This document shows, piece after piece, positions 42,094 to 51,444 of a DNA stretch of 64,000 nt; position 1 is the stretch's first letter; the number at the start of each line of letters is the position of its first letter. Location of the stretch: NCBI RefSeq assembly GCF_026017845.1, contig NZ_CP100416.1, positions 7,187,749 through 7,251,748 on the forward strand, written 5' to 3'. The stretch is from Amycolatopsis mediterranei (GTDB taxonomy: Bacteria > Actinomycetota > Actinomycetes > Mycobacteriales > Pseudonocardiaceae). The notes under the pieces are model-generated. The model ran no database searches, was not told where the DNA came from, and worked only from the letters and a program-made list of their open reading frames with translations. The translations under genes and the position numbers were made by a program.

Positions 42094-43161
42094 GTGACGT
42101 CGAGAATCCAGTCTGCCGCGCCCGGATCGGGCGAGCAGGCATCCGGGCGGCCGCCTTACCCGGCGGAGCCCTCGGGCAACGGCCGGGTCCCCGGTCACCC
42201 CGGCAGAGTGCCGCTGGACGAACTGCACGACACTGCACGCCGGATCGCCGCCAACGTGGAACGCGTGCTGGTCGGCAAGCCCGACGTCATCCGGATCGCG
42301 CTGGTCACCCTGCTCGCCGAAGGCCACCTCCTGGTCGAGGACGTGCCCGGCGTCGGGAAGACGTCGCTGGCCAAGGCGCTCGCCCGGTCGATCGACTGCA
42401 CGGTCAGCCGCATCCAGTTCACCCCCGACTTGCTGCCGAGCGACGTCACCGGCGTCTCCATCTACAACCGCCAGTCCGGCGACTTCGACTTCCGCCCCGG
42501 CCCGGTGTTCGCGAACATCGTGGTGGGCGACGAGATCAACCGCGCCTCGCCGAAGACGCAGTCGGCGCTGCTCGAGTGCATGGAAGAGCACCAGGTCACC
42601 GTCGACACCACGACCTACCGGCTCGAAGAGCCGTTCATGGTGATCGCCACGCAGAACCCGATCGAGATGGAAGGCACGTACGCGCTGCCCGAAGCCCAGC
42701 GCGACCGGTTCACCGCGCGGGTCTCCATCGGCTACCCCGACCAGCAGGCCGAGCTGGCCATGGTCGACGAGCACGCCGGCCACAACCCCCTCGAAGACCT
42801 GCAGCCGGTGTCCGACGGAGAGACCGTGCACCGGCTGATCGAGACGGTCCGCGCCGTGCACATCGCGCCGGAGGTCCGCCGGTACGCCGTCGACGTCGTC
42901 GCGGCCACCCGGGGAGTCCCGGAGATCCGGCTCGGCGCGTCCCCGCGGGCCACGCTGCACCTCGTCCGGGCGGCGCGCGCGCAGGCCGCGCTGTCGGGCC
43001 GCGACTACGTCGTGCCGGACGACCTGCACACGGTGGCGGTCCCGGTCCTGGCCCACCGCCTGGTGCTGACCACCGAGGCCCACGCCGCCCGCCGGTCGGC
43101 GACCGACGTCGTGCGCGCGGTGCTGCACCGGGTGCCGGTGCCGCAGGGCACCCGGCCCTAG
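42094..43161 (+). CDS. MoxR-type AAA+ ATPase
   Basis: The 355-residue protein has Walker A PGVGKTSLAK near residue 85, Walker B VVGDEINRASPKTQ and sensor segments (ATQNPIEMEGTYALPEAQ) of MoxR ATPases, which act as chaperones for neighbouring DUF58/von Willebrand-type proteins. The GTG at 42094 follows a perfect AGGAGGT. It leads an operon with a DUF58 and a transglutaminase gene. Confidence 0.93.
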   Translation: MTSRIQSAAPGSGEQASGRPPYPAEPSGNGRVPGHPGRVPLDELHDTARRIAANVERVLVGKPDVIRIALVTLLAEGHLLVEDVPGVGKTSLAKALARSIDCTVSRIQFTPDLLPSDVTGVSIYNRQSGDFDFRPGPVFANIVVGDEINRASPKTQSALLECMEEHQVTVDTTTYRLEEPFMVIATQNPIEMEGTYALPEAQRDRFTARVSIGYPDQQAELAMVDEHAGHNPLEDLQPVSDGETVHRLIETVRAVHIAPEVRRYAVDVVAATRGVPEIRLGASPRATLHLVRAARAQAALSGRDYVVPDDLHTVAVPVLAHRLVLTTEAHAARRSATDVVRAVLHRVPVPQGTRP

Positions 43162-43164
43162 CCG

Positions 43165-43201
43165 GTGACATCTGGGGCTTCGCCACCCGAACCCCCGAAA
43201 A
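43165..43201 (+). repeat. Intergenic GGGGCTTCG repeat, short copy
   Basis: The MoxR-DUF58 gap contains GGGGCTTCGCCACCCGAACC followed by CCCGAAAA. The same element recurs inverted near 49607-49657 and twice in tandem at 62575-62698. Confidence 0.7.
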
Positions 43202-43232
43202 TTGTCCTGCCGCCGAAGGGGAAGAGAACGGC

Positions 43233-44507
43233 ATGCTGCGTGCCCTGTCCGGCCTGACCACCCGCGGCCGCTGCCTCCTGGCCGCGGGGATCGCCGCCGC
43301 GGTGTGCTCGTTCGTGCTCAACGAACGCGACCTGCTGCGGGTCGCGGTGTTCGTGGTGGCGCTCCCGCTGCTGGTCGCCGCGTTCATCTCGGCGACGCGG
43401 CTGCGCATCGGCGCCGCTCGCACGCTGCGTCCCCAGCGGGTCGCGGTCGGCGGCAACGGCGAGGTCCAGCTGGAACTGTGGCGCAGCGGACGGCTGCCCG
43501 CCGGCGAGATCCTCCTCGAAGACGGCGTGCCGTACGCGCTGGGTTCCCGGCCGCGGTTCGTCGTCGAACGGCTGCCGCACGACCGGCGCGTCGCCCTGCG
43601 CTACCCGCTGCAGCCGGTGCTGCGCGGGGTCCAGCAGGTCGGGCCGCTGCGCGCGACGATCACCGACCCGTTCGGGCTGTGCGAGTTCGAGCGCGAGCTG
43701 ATCGGGCACTCGCGGCTGGTCGTCGTGCCCCGCGTGGTCCCGCTGTGGGGCCTGCCGAGCGGCGCGGGCATCGGCGTCGGCGACGACGGCACGGTCCGGC
43801 TGCACGCCGGGCAGGGCGAGGCCGACGTGATCGTCCGCCAGTACCGCCACGGCGACGACCTGCGGAAGGTGCACTGGCGCTCCACGGCCCGCCGCGACGA
43901 GATCATGGTCCGCGTCGAGGAACGCCCGTGGCGCGGCGGCACGACGGTGCTGCTCGACCACCGCGCGGCCGCGCACCACGGCGCCGGCCCGGCGGCGAGC
44001 CTGGAGTGGGCGGTGGCCTTCGCGGCGTCGGCGGCCCTGCACCTGCGCCGGTCCGGCCACCGCGTCCGGCTGGTCAGCGAGCACGGCGTCACCCTGGCGG
44101 ACACCCCGGGCGACGGCGGCGACCACTACGACCACGTCGTGCTCGACGCGCTGGCGGCCCTGCAGCCGGCGCACCAGCGCGACATCACGCTGGCCGGCGA
44201 CCCGGCCGGCGGCCAGGAGCTGATCGCGGTGCTCGGCACGGTGAGCACGGAGGCGGTGCACGAGCTGACCCAGTACCGCCCGCGCGGCATCAGGAGCCTG
44301 GCGGTCCTGCTGGACACGCCGACCTGGTCGGCGGGGGTTTCGGCGCCCGAGCAGAGGGCCGCGGCGACGGAGGACTCGGCGGCCCTGCTGCGCGCGGCCG
44401 GCTGGGGCGTGATCGTGGCGGGCCCCGGTTCGCCGATGCCCCAGGTGTGGGCCGAGCTGTGCCGCAGCGGAGCCCGCCGCGGCACGCTGATCGGCGGCCC
44501 GCGATGA
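43233..44507 (+). CDS. DUF58 membrane-anchored protein
   Basis: The 424-residue protein has two N-terminal transmembrane helices (about residues 12-50) and the DUF58 signature RQYRHGDDLRKVHWRSTARR. The family has a von Willebrand-like fold and is paired with MoxR ATPases and TgpA-type transglutaminases; the complex is thought to act on envelope or assembly functions. The ATG at 43233 follows GGGGAAGAG, and the stop overlaps the next ORF (ATGA). Confidence 0.9.
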   Translation: MLRALSGLTTRGRCLLAAGIAAAVCSFVLNERDLLRVAVFVVALPLLVAAFISATRLRIGAARTLRPQRVAVGGNGEVQLELWRSGRLPAGEILLEDGVPYALGSRPRFVVERLPHDRRVALRYPLQPVLRGVQQVGPLRATITDPFGLCEFERELIGHSRLVVVPRVVPLWGLPSGAGIGVGDDGTVRLHAGQGEADVIVRQYRHGDDLRKVHWRSTARRDEIMVRVEERPWRGGTTVLLDHRAAAHHGAGPAASLEWAVAFAASAALHLRRSGHRVRLVSEHGVTLADTPGDGGDHYDHVVLDALAALQPAHQRDITLAGDPAGGQELIAVLGTVSTEAVHELTQYRPRGIRSLAVLLDTPTWSAGVSAPEQRAAATEDSAALLRAAGWGVIVAGPGSPMPQVWAELCRSGARRGTLIGGPR

Positions 44508-44830
44508 GCACCGCCGCGCGTGTCTCGCGCCGAGCCGACTTGCGGTCCGCAGTGAGCCTCGCCGCACGCGAACCAGCGCACGCGCCGCGCCGAGCCGAGC
44601 TTCGATCCGCGCTGCGCCTCACCGCGTCGCCGACCACGACCCGCCGCATCGCACCGCGCCGCAGCGGTAGCTGCGGTGCGGTGCGGACCGCGCGGCCCGC
44701 GCCCGGCCACGGCCGCACCAGCCGCGGCGCGCGCATCGAGCCGCCCGCGCCGCCGAGCGCCGCCCCTTCGCCGAGCCGGCTCCCCCGGCCCGCGCCCCGC
44801 CGCACCACCTCGATCGGGGAGTCGCGATGA
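44504..44830 (+). CDS. Low-complexity Arg/Ala ORF coupling DUF58 and transglutaminase genes
   Basis: This 108-residue ORF is joined to both neighbours by ATGA overlaps. It contains two related segments, RRADLRSAVSLAARE and RRAELRSALRLTASP, and is otherwise Arg/Ala/Pro-rich without a fold I recognise. The first 17 bp around its start (GCGATGAGCACCGCCGC) are repeated exactly at the start of the transglutaminase gene, as if a 323-bp segment had been inserted or duplicated there. It may be translated only to keep the operon coupled. Confidence 0.45.
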   Translation: MSTAARVSRRADLRSAVSLAAREPAHAPRRAELRSALRLTASPTTTRRIAPRRSGSCGAVRTARPAPGHGRTSRGARIEPPAPPSAAPSPSRLPRPAPRRTTSIGESR

Positions 44831-47391
44831 GCACCGCCGCACCGCCGCGGAAGTTCGATCGGCCCGCACCCCGGCCGGAGCGGCCGCTTTCCGCCTGGCG
44901 CAGCAGCGTTCTCGCGCCCGTCGCCGCCGGGGTGGCCACCCTCTGCGCCGCGACCTCGGTCACCAGCGTTGTCACCGGGCTGGCCTGGTTCGGGTACCTG
45001 TTCGTCGCCGTCCTGCTCATCGGGGCTTCCGGGCTGGCCCTCCGCTCGCTGCAGGTGCCGACCGTCCTCGTCGGCTTCGGCCAGCTGCTCGTCCTGCTCT
45101 TCCTCATCACCGGCGCCTTCACCACGCACGGCATCCTGCAGGTCATCCCCGGCCCGGAAGCGTTTTCCGAAATCGGCACCACGCTCTCGACCGCCGCCGA
45201 GCAGATCCGCGTCGGGTTGCCGCCGGTCGAGGGCAGCCAGCCGATCCTGTGCCTCGTCACCATCCTGATCGGCCTGGTCGCCGTTCTCGTCGACACCCTG
45301 ACCGTCGCCGCCGCGGCGCCCGCGGCGACCGGGCTCGTGCTGCTCTGCGTCTACGCCGTGCCGGCCGCGCTGAGCGAGGAAATGCTGCCGTGGTGGACGT
45401 TCCTGCTCGGCGGGGCGGCGTTCGCCGGCCTGCTGGCCGTCGACGGCAACCACCGGCACCGGCGCTGGCGCACCCGGGAGGCCCCCGGGAGCAGCGGCAA
45501 GCCGGGCGTGCTGTCCGCGCCGGTCGCGGTCGTCTGCGCGGCGATCGTGCTCGGCCTGCTGGGCGGGGCGATCAGCTGGGTCGGCACGATCGGCCGGATG
45601 CCGTTCGGCGAGGGCGGCAACGGCCCCGGTGCGGGCTCCGGCGGTTTCGGCATCCAGCCGTTCACCGAGCTGCGCGGCATGCTCGACCAAGGGGCGAACC
45701 GCGAGCTGTTCAAGGTCCGCGGCCTCGGCACCGACCGGCGGCTGATGCGCGTGATGACGCTGGACACCTACTACCCCAACAAGGGCTGGGGCCTGCACGA
45801 CGAAGGCCGTTCGCAGCAGGGCGTCCCGGTCGGGCCGCAGCTGCCGCCCGCCCCGGGCGACGACGGCACCGGCACCGCGCGCCGGATCGACGTCGAGCCG
45901 ACCAGCTGGCGGGACAACTGGCTGCCGGTGTACGGCGCGCCGCGGGTGATCGACGGCGCGGCCAACGGCTACCTCTACGACCAGATCAGCGGCACGGTGT
46001 TCACCACCCGCAGCGAAACGCCGCCGGCGTACACCGAATACGCGTCGCTGAAGGAACCGACGGCCGCCGAGCTGCGCGTCACCTCGCGGGTCGACGACCT
46101 GCCGCCGCGCTACTCCCAGCTCGACCGGGTCGACGACCGCGTCCGCGCGAAGACCCAGCAGCTGATCGCCGGTGGGGCCAACGACTTCGACCGGGCTTCG
46201 GCGATCTGGCGCTACTTCACGGCGCAGAACGGGTTCGTCTACGACACGAAGACCGCGCCGGCGAACGACGCCGACGCGCTCGCCGACTTCATCCTCAACG
46301 GCAAGCGCGGCTTCTGCGAGCAGTTCGCGTCGGCGATGGCCGTGATGCTGCGGGTGGCGGGCATCCCGTCGCGCGTGGCGATCGGCTTCACGCCGGGTGT
46401 GCAGGTCAACGACTACCTGACGATCACCACCCAGGACGCGCACGCGTGGGTCGAGGCGTACTTCGGCGACAAGGGCTGGGTGACGTTCGACCCGACGCCG
46501 CTGTCCGACGGCCGCGGCATCACCCCGTCGTACCTGCAGGCCGGCCCGCAGAACGGCAACCAGCCGGACGACACCCAGGTGGCGCCGAGCACGGTCCAGT
46601 CGAGCGCGGCACCGACCGGCGTCCCGCGCGACCACGAGGCGAACGCCCCGGCGCAGACGGCCAAGGACGCTTCGGACGGCGACGGCTGGCTGTTCGACCT
46701 GGCCTTGGTGCTCGCCGCGCTGGGCGCGGGGACGCTGCTCGTCGCGGCGCTGCTGCGGCGGACGCTGGGCCGTGGGCGAGGGCGGCCGGCGGACGGCGCT
46801 CCACCGCCCGGGCCGCCGGACGGCGACCGGAGCGAGGGCGCGCTGCTGGTGCGGGCGACGGCGCCGGTGGCGGCACCGTCCCGGCTCCAGGCGCTGCTCG
46901 GCTGGCTGCCGCTGCTGGCGGTGGGGTTGTGGATCACCGCGCTGGGCCTGCTCGCGGCGACGGTGGCCTGGTGGCTCGGGGTGCTGGTGGTGGTCCTGCA
47001 GCTCGCGGCGGCCGGCCCGGCGCTGCTGCGCGAGGTCGTCCGCCGACGCCGCTTGCAGCGGATCGTCCAGCACCAGCCGGGCGCGGCCGACGCGGCGTGG
47101 GCGGAGCTGCGCGCGGAGTGCGCGGACCGCGGCCTGCCGATCCCGAGCAGCGACACGGTCCGCGTGGCGGGCCAGAAGCTGGCGGCCAAGCACCACCTCG
47201 ACGACGAGGGCCGCGAAGACCTCCGGACGGTCATCGGCGTCCTGGAGAGATCGTGGTACGGCGAGGACGACGCCGCGCAGCCGGACCTCCCGCCGGCCTT
47301 CGAGGGACTGCGGCGGAGCCTTCGCCGCAACGCACCGCTGTCGTGGAAGGGCAGGTTGTTCCCCCGATCGGTCTTCCGCAACCGCGACTGA
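44827..47391 (+). CDS. TgpA-like transmembrane transglutaminase
   Basis: The 854-residue protein has about six N-terminal transmembrane helices, a central transglutaminase-like core with catalytic Cys (GFCEQFASAMAVM), His (DAHAWVEAYF) and Asp (FDPTPL), two C-terminal transmembrane helices and a DUF4129-like cytoplasmic end. The core would face outside. In other bacteria this type is linked to MoxR and DUF58 partners, as here. Substrate is unknown. Confidence 0.92.
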   Translation: MSTAAPPRKFDRPAPRPERPLSAWRSSVLAPVAAGVATLCAATSVTSVVTGLAWFGYLFVAVLLIGASGLALRSLQVPTVLVGFGQLLVLLFLITGAFTTHGILQVIPGPEAFSEIGTTLSTAAEQIRVGLPPVEGSQPILCLVTILIGLVAVLVDTLTVAAAAPAATGLVLLCVYAVPAALSEEMLPWWTFLLGGAAFAGLLAVDGNHRHRRWRTREAPGSSGKPGVLSAPVAVVCAAIVLGLLGGAISWVGTIGRMPFGEGGNGPGAGSGGFGIQPFTELRGMLDQGANRELFKVRGLGTDRRLMRVMTLDTYYPNKGWGLHDEGRSQQGVPVGPQLPPAPGDDGTGTARRIDVEPTSWRDNWLPVYGAPRVIDGAANGYLYDQISGTVFTTRSETPPAYTEYASLKEPTAAELRVTSRVDDLPPRYSQLDRVDDRVRAKTQQLIAGGANDFDRASAIWRYFTAQNGFVYDTKTAPANDADALADFILNGKRGFCEQFASAMAVMLRVAGIPSRVAIGFTPGVQVNDYLTITTQDAHAWVEAYFGDKGWVTFDPTPLSDGRGITPSYLQAGPQNGNQPDDTQVAPSTVQSSAAPTGVPRDHEANAPAQTAKDASDGDGWLFDLALVLAALGAGTLLVAALLRRTLGRGRGRPADGAPPPGPPDGDRSEGALLVRATAPVAAPSRLQALLGWLPLLAVGLWITALGLLAATVAWWLGVLVVVLQLAAAGPALLREVVRRRRLQRIVQHQPGAADAAWAELRAECADRGLPIPSSDTVRVAGQKLAAKHHLDDEGREDLRTVIGVLERSWYGEDDAAQPDLPPAFEGLRRSLRRNAPLSWKGRLFPRSVFRNRD

Positions 47392-47434
47392 CCCACGCAA
47401 CCCCGGGCATCACCGTGCTTGGCGGGGCATCTCG

Positions 47435-47475
47435 CGTGATCAGCGGGGCATCAGCGTGATGCCCCGCTGATCACG
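47435..47475. terminator. Perfect 19-bp hairpin downstream of the transglutaminase gene
   Basis: The arm 47435-47453 and its exact reverse complement at 47457-47475 surround a 3-nt loop. The arm contains CAGCGGGGCATCA. It lies 44 bp after the transglutaminase stop and may end that operon. It belongs to a GGGGCATC repeat family also found near 57.2 kb. Confidence 0.75.
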
Positions 47476-47613
47476 TGTGTGACCCCTCCAGACACACGAG
47501 ATACCTCTGGCCGGGGTGGGCGAGACCGAGGCGGCGCGCCGGGTCACCCGGGTGGGGGTCACCCGCTGTTACCGCAGCTGAGGAAGCCGCCGCGGGTGGC
47601 AGAGCACACAAGA

Positions 47614-47648
47614 AGATCCGCGTCCCCCCGTTCGGCGGACGCGGATCT
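47614..47648. terminator. Terminator hairpin downstream of the DUF3040 gene
   Basis: AGATCCGCGTCC (47614-47625) and GGACGCGGATCT (47637-47648) make a perfect 12-bp stem 17 bp after the minus-strand DUF3040 stop. Confidence 0.8.
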
Positions 47649-47664
47649 GCTCAGTCTTGCGGCG

Positions 47665-48066
47665 CTACTGCTCCTCGAAGCGCTGGCGGAAGCGCTCCTC
47701 CATCCTCTGGGTGAAGGAACTCCGGCCACCCGATGGCTTGCCGCCGCGGGATGGTCCACCGGCCTTGCCGTCTCCGTCGGCGCCGTGCCGAATCGATGTG
47801 ACGGCCATCATGACTCCGAAGAACATCACGAGGAACCCGAGCACGCTGATCAGCGGGATGTCGGCCACCCGGAACTGCGGCACCACCACGCCCAGCACCA
47901 GCAGGGCCACGCCCACTACGAACAGGGCGATGCCCTGAATACGCCGTCGGCGAGCGGGGCGACGCAACCGGGTGCCACGCACCGTGGATGCGAACTTGGG
48001 GTCCTCGGCATAGAGCTCGCGCTCGATCTGATCGAGCAGCCGCTGCTCATGCTCGGAGAGTGGCAT
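47665..48066 (-). CDS. DUF3040 small membrane protein
   Basis: The 133-residue protein starts MPLSEHEQRLLDQIERELYA, the DUF3040 signature, and has two transmembrane helices (about residues 43-62 and 68-90) and an Arg/Gly-rich tail. The family is widespread in actinobacteria and of unknown function. It stands alone with its own promoter region (48067-48331, otherwise empty) and terminator. Confidence 0.92.
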   Translation of the reverse strand: MPLSEHEQRLLDQIERELYAEDPKFASTVRGTRLRRPARRRRIQGIALFVVGVALLVLGVVVPQFRVADIPLISVLGFLVMFFGVMMAVTSIRHGADGDGKAGGPSRGGKPSGGRSSFTQRMEERFRQRFEEQ

Positions 48067-48331
48067 CTTTCCTCCTCCGGCACAGCTGTCGCGGGCGCCG
48101 GGCCGCGCAACGTCCTGGACCCAACAGCCAACCCCAGGCGGGGTGGCACTGTCCAGGATACGAGGCCCGCGCCCGCACGACTACCCGATCCCGCATCCAG
48201 TCGGGATCGAATTGGGCTAAATCCCGCCCGGCGGGCGTTGCGGACCGTCACCGTTGCCGATCGTGACCATTTTGCCGCCCGACCGCCGTTGTGGGGGAAC
48301 GCCGCCGAGTCGAAGATCACCCTCCGTGCCG

Positions 48332-49576
48332 TCACCCCTCCCGAGGCCCCAGTAACGACGCGGGCCGCACCGCCGCCGGGCCGAACTTCGACCGCGCGAC
48401 GTCGGCCGCCACCTCCGCATCGCGCCAGCGCGGGGCCGGTGAATCGAACACCAGCTGCTCCCCCGCCTCCCCGGTATCCAGCCCTTCGACGCGGACGCCG
48501 ATCAGCCGCACGGCCCCGGTCGGCGCGTGCTCGGCCAGCAGCGCGACGGCGACCGCGTGGATCTCGCGCGCCACGTCCGTCGCCGAGACCAGCGTGCGGG
48601 CCCGGGTGATCGTCCGGAAGTCCGCGAACCGCACCTTGATCGAGACCGTCCGGCCGCGCAGCCCCCGCCCCCGCAGCGTCGCGCCGACCCGCTCCGCGAG
48701 ACGCAGCAGCTCCAGCCCCAGCGAGGCCCGGTCGTGCCGGTCGACGTCGAAGGTGTGCTCCGCACCGATCGACTTCTCCGCCGACTCCGCCACCACCGAC
48801 CGCTCGTCCACCCCGTGCGCCAGCCGGTACAGGTGCTCGCCGGCCGCGGTGCCCAGCGACTTCTTCAGCCGCTCCGGCGGGAACGCGGCGACGTCGGCGA
48901 TCGTGGCCAGACCCAGGCGCCGCAGGTGCTCCTCGGTCCGCGCACCGACGCCCCACAGCGCCGACACCGGCAGCGGGTGCAGGAACGCCAGGGTCTCCGC
49001 CGCGGGCACCACGACCATGCCGTCCGGCTTCGCCATCCCCGACGCCAGCTTCGCGACGAACTTGACCTTCGCCACCCCCACCGAGCAGGTGATCCCGTGC
49101 TCGGCCGCGACCCGCGAGCGGATCTGCGCGCCCAGCGAAGCCGGGGTGGCGCCCAGCCGTCGCAGCGCCCCGCTGACGTCCAGGAACGCTTCATCGAGAC
49201 TGAGCGGTTCGACCAGCGGCGTCAGCTCGCGGAAGATGCCCATGACGCCGCGGGAGACCTCGCCGTAGAGGCCCGACGTCGGCGGGATGTTGATCAGGTG
49301 CGGGCACAGCCGCTTCGCCGTCGAGAACGGCATGGCCGAACGCACCCCGAACTTCCGCGCCGGGTAGTTCGCCGCGGCCACGACGGCCCGCGGCCCGCCC
49401 CCGGACACCACGACCGGCTTGTCCGCGAGCTCGGGCCGGGTCCTCAGCTCGACCGACACGAAGAACGCGTCCATGTCGACGTGCAGCATGCCGCACCCGG
49501 TGTCGTCCGGCACCGGCTCCCCCGGCCGGACGCGGAACCGGCCCATCCCGCCCGGCAACTCGGCATTTCGCCCCAT
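48332..49576 (-). CDS. dinB: DNA polymerase IV (Y family)
   Basis: The 414-residue protein has the catalytic motifs LHVDMDAFFVSVE and SLDEAFLDVSG and a C-terminal little-finger domain. Y-family polymerases copy past lesions with low fidelity. The ATG at 49576 starts MGRNAELPGG; longer frames upstream read an intergenic repeat and were not used. No beta-clamp peptide is obvious at the C-terminus. Confidence 0.93.
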   Translation of the reverse strand: MGRNAELPGGMGRFRVRPGEPVPDDTGCGMLHVDMDAFFVSVELRTRPELADKPVVVSGGGPRAVVAAANYPARKFGVRSAMPFSTAKRLCPHLINIPPTSGLYGEVSRGVMGIFRELTPLVEPLSLDEAFLDVSGALRRLGATPASLGAQIRSRVAAEHGITCSVGVAKVKFVAKLASGMAKPDGMVVVPAAETLAFLHPLPVSALWGVGARTEEHLRRLGLATIADVAAFPPERLKKSLGTAAGEHLYRLAHGVDERSVVAESAEKSIGAEHTFDVDRHDRASLGLELLRLAERVGATLRGRGLRGRTVSIKVRFADFRTITRARTLVSATDVAREIHAVAVALLAEHAPTGAVRLIGVRVEGLDTGEAGEQLVFDSPAPRWRDAEVAADVARSKFGPAAVRPASLLGPREG

Positions 49577-49606
49577 ACCGCGGACGCTACCGGCCGCCAC
49601 CGACAG

Positions 49607-49657
49607 TTTTCGGGGGGTTCGGGTGGCGGAGCCCCCGACCTGGGGCGAAGCCCCAGA
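49607..49657 (-). repeat. Intergenic GGGGCTTCG repeat, inverted copy
   Basis: Reading the minus strand, this stretch contains GGGGCTTCGCCCC, a GGGGGCTCCGCCACCCGAAC block and CCCCCGAAAA, the same element as at 62575-62698. It lies between dinB and the methyltransferase gene. Confidence 0.75.
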
Positions 49658-49715
49658 GGTCATTGCCAGTTTCGGATCACCGGGGAGCGCGACGGCGGAA
49701 ACCCGCGGGAACGGC

Positions 49716-50441
49716 TCAGGCCGGGCGCGCCACCGCGTGCAGCCGGCCGGCGATGTCCCGCAGCTCCGGCGTGCCCGCCGCCACCCGCTCGAACTCCGCC
49801 AGCTCGTCGTCCCGGACGTCGCCGCTGACCAGGTCCGAGATCACCCGGTCGCCCTGCAGCAGCGTCACTTCGAGGCCCGCGGCCTCCAGCTCGGCACGCA
49901 GCCCGGAGGCGGAGAAGCGCCGCAGCACGGTATCGCCGGTGGCGACGCCGTCGGCGCTCTCGAGCAGCTGCCGGGCCTCGCGGACCCGGCCCGCCAGCGC
50001 GCGGTGGAACACGGCCGCGTGGCGGTTCGCCACCAGCACCGACACCGCGCCACCCGGCGCCACCGCCGTCGCGAGGGCCGTGAGCACCGCCGCCGGGTCG
50101 TCGACGATCTCCAGCAGCCCGTGCGCCAGCACCAGGTCGGCCGAGCCGGCCTCGACGTACCGGCCCAGCGCGTCCGAGTCGTCCGCGACCACCGTGATCA
50201 GCTCGGAGACGCCCTCTTCCTCGGCCCGGCGCTGCAGCGTGGCCAGGGCGTTCGGGCTCGGCTCGACGACGGTCACCCGGCAGCCGGCCGCCGCGAACGG
50301 CACCGCCCAGCCGCCGCTGCCGCCGCCCACGTCGACGACGCGGGGGTGCTCGGCGCCTCGGGCACGGGCGGCCTCGATTTCGGCCTCGAGCACCCGGCGG
50401 ACGGCGCCCGAACCCCGGGCGGCCACGGTCTCCGTCTTCAT
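49716..50441 (-). CDS. SAM-dependent methyltransferase (class I)
   Basis: The 241-residue protein has the SAM motif I VVDVGGGSGGWAVPFAAAG, an acidic motif near TVVEPSP and a LVLAHGLLEIVDDP post-motif, a generic class I methyltransferase resembling CmoA/SmtA-like proteins of actinobacteria. The ATG at 50441 (MKTETVAARG) fits the fold; longer frames read into a GC-rich leader. It is divergent from the ParA-like gene. The substrate is not evident. Confidence 0.88.
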   Translation of the reverse strand: MKTETVAARGSGAVRRVLEAEIEAARARGAEHPRVVDVGGGSGGWAVPFAAAGCRVTVVEPSPNALATLQRRAEEEGVSELITVVADDSDALGRYVEAGSADLVLAHGLLEIVDDPAAVLTALATAVAPGGAVSVLVANRHAAVFHRALAGRVREARQLLESADGVATGDTVLRRFSASGLRAELEAAGLEVTLLQGDRVISDLVSGDVRDDELAEFERVAAGTPELRDIAGRLHAVARPA

Positions 50442-50547
50442 GTCGCACAGGGTAGTGCCCGCTCCCGCCCGCCTCCCGAGCTCCTCCCTTCGAGTGAACG
50501 GCCCTTGCCCGGCGGCGCCTCCCGCCCGCACCCGTAGGCTGGACTTC

Positions 50548-51441
50548 GTGCACACGGTCGCCGTACTCAGCCTCAAGGGAGGCGTCGGCAAGACGACGGT
50601 CGCTCTCGGTATCGCGTCCGCCGCCTTGCGTAGGGGCACGCGGACGCTGGTGGTCGACCTCGACCCGCAGGGCAACGCCACCACCTCGCTCGACCCGCCC
50701 TACACCGACGCCACCCTCGCCGACGTGCTCGAGACCCCGACCCGGGAAACGCTGGAACGCGCGATCGCCCCGAGCGTCTGGAGCGAGGACGTCGACGTCC
50801 TCGTCGGCACCGAAGAGCTGGAGCTGCTCAACGACCCGGACGCCGACAGCGAGCGCCTGGCGAACTTCTCCCGCGCGCTGGACGAGCTGCACCGCACGCC
50901 GCTGCGTGAAACGCCGTACGAGCTGGTGATCCTGGACTGCCCGCCGTCGCTGGGCCGCCTGACGAAGTCGGCGCTCGTCGCCGCGGACAGCGCGCTCATC
51001 GTCACCGAGCCGACGATGTACGCCGTCGCCGGAGCGTCCCGGGCGCTGGAGGCGATCGAGAAGATCCGCAAGGAGCTCAACCCGGACCTGCGCCCGATCG
51101 GCGTCCTGGTCAACAAGCTGCGCGTGCGCTCCTACGAGCACCAGTTCCGGGTCGCCGAGCTGCGCGAGAACTTCGGCTCGCTGGTGATGCCGACGGCGAT
51201 CACCGACCGGCTCGCGGTGCAGCAGGCCCAGGGCGCGTGCAGCCCGATCCACGAGTGGCACTCGCCGGGCGCCCAGGAGATCGCGCTGACGTTCAACATG
51301 GTGCTGGCGAAGATCCTCCGCTCGAACCGGGCGGGCCGGCACCGCATCGAGGGCGAGGAACCCGAAGGCCCGGACTGGCCAGAAGGTCCGGCCCCGGAGA
51401 CCCCCGAGGCGCCCGCCGAGGTGTCCGAATCCGCGGGGTGA
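50548..51441 (+). CDS. ParA-family ATPase
   Basis: The 297-residue protein begins VHTVAVLSLKGGVGKTTVALG with the deviant Walker A of ParA/MinD ATPases, DLDPQGNATTS and the Walker B LVILDCPPSL. The C-terminus is acidic and Pro-rich. It is not next to parB and is separate from the chromosome partition locus; such orphan ParA proteins position other cargo. It is followed 3 bp later by the nei-like gene, which suggests co-transcription. Confidence 0.9.
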   Translation: MHTVAVLSLKGGVGKTTVALGIASAALRRGTRTLVVDLDPQGNATTSLDPPYTDATLADVLETPTRETLERAIAPSVWSEDVDVLVGTEELELLNDPDADSERLANFSRALDELHRTPLRETPYELVILDCPPSLGRLTKSALVAADSALIVTEPTMYAVAGASRALEAIEKIRKELNPDLRPIGVLVNKLRVRSYEHQFRVAELRENFGSLVMPTAITDRLAVQQAQGACSPIHEWHSPGAQEIALTFNMVLAKILRSNRAGRHRIEGEEPEGPDWPEGPAPETPEAPAEVSESAG

Positions 51442-51444
51442 GCC

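Noticed and set aside
40032..44507. A 1491-codon frame ending in the DUF58 protein
   Set aside because: Everything before 43233 is a shadow of the EspG operon and MoxR genes; MoxR is clear in another frame.
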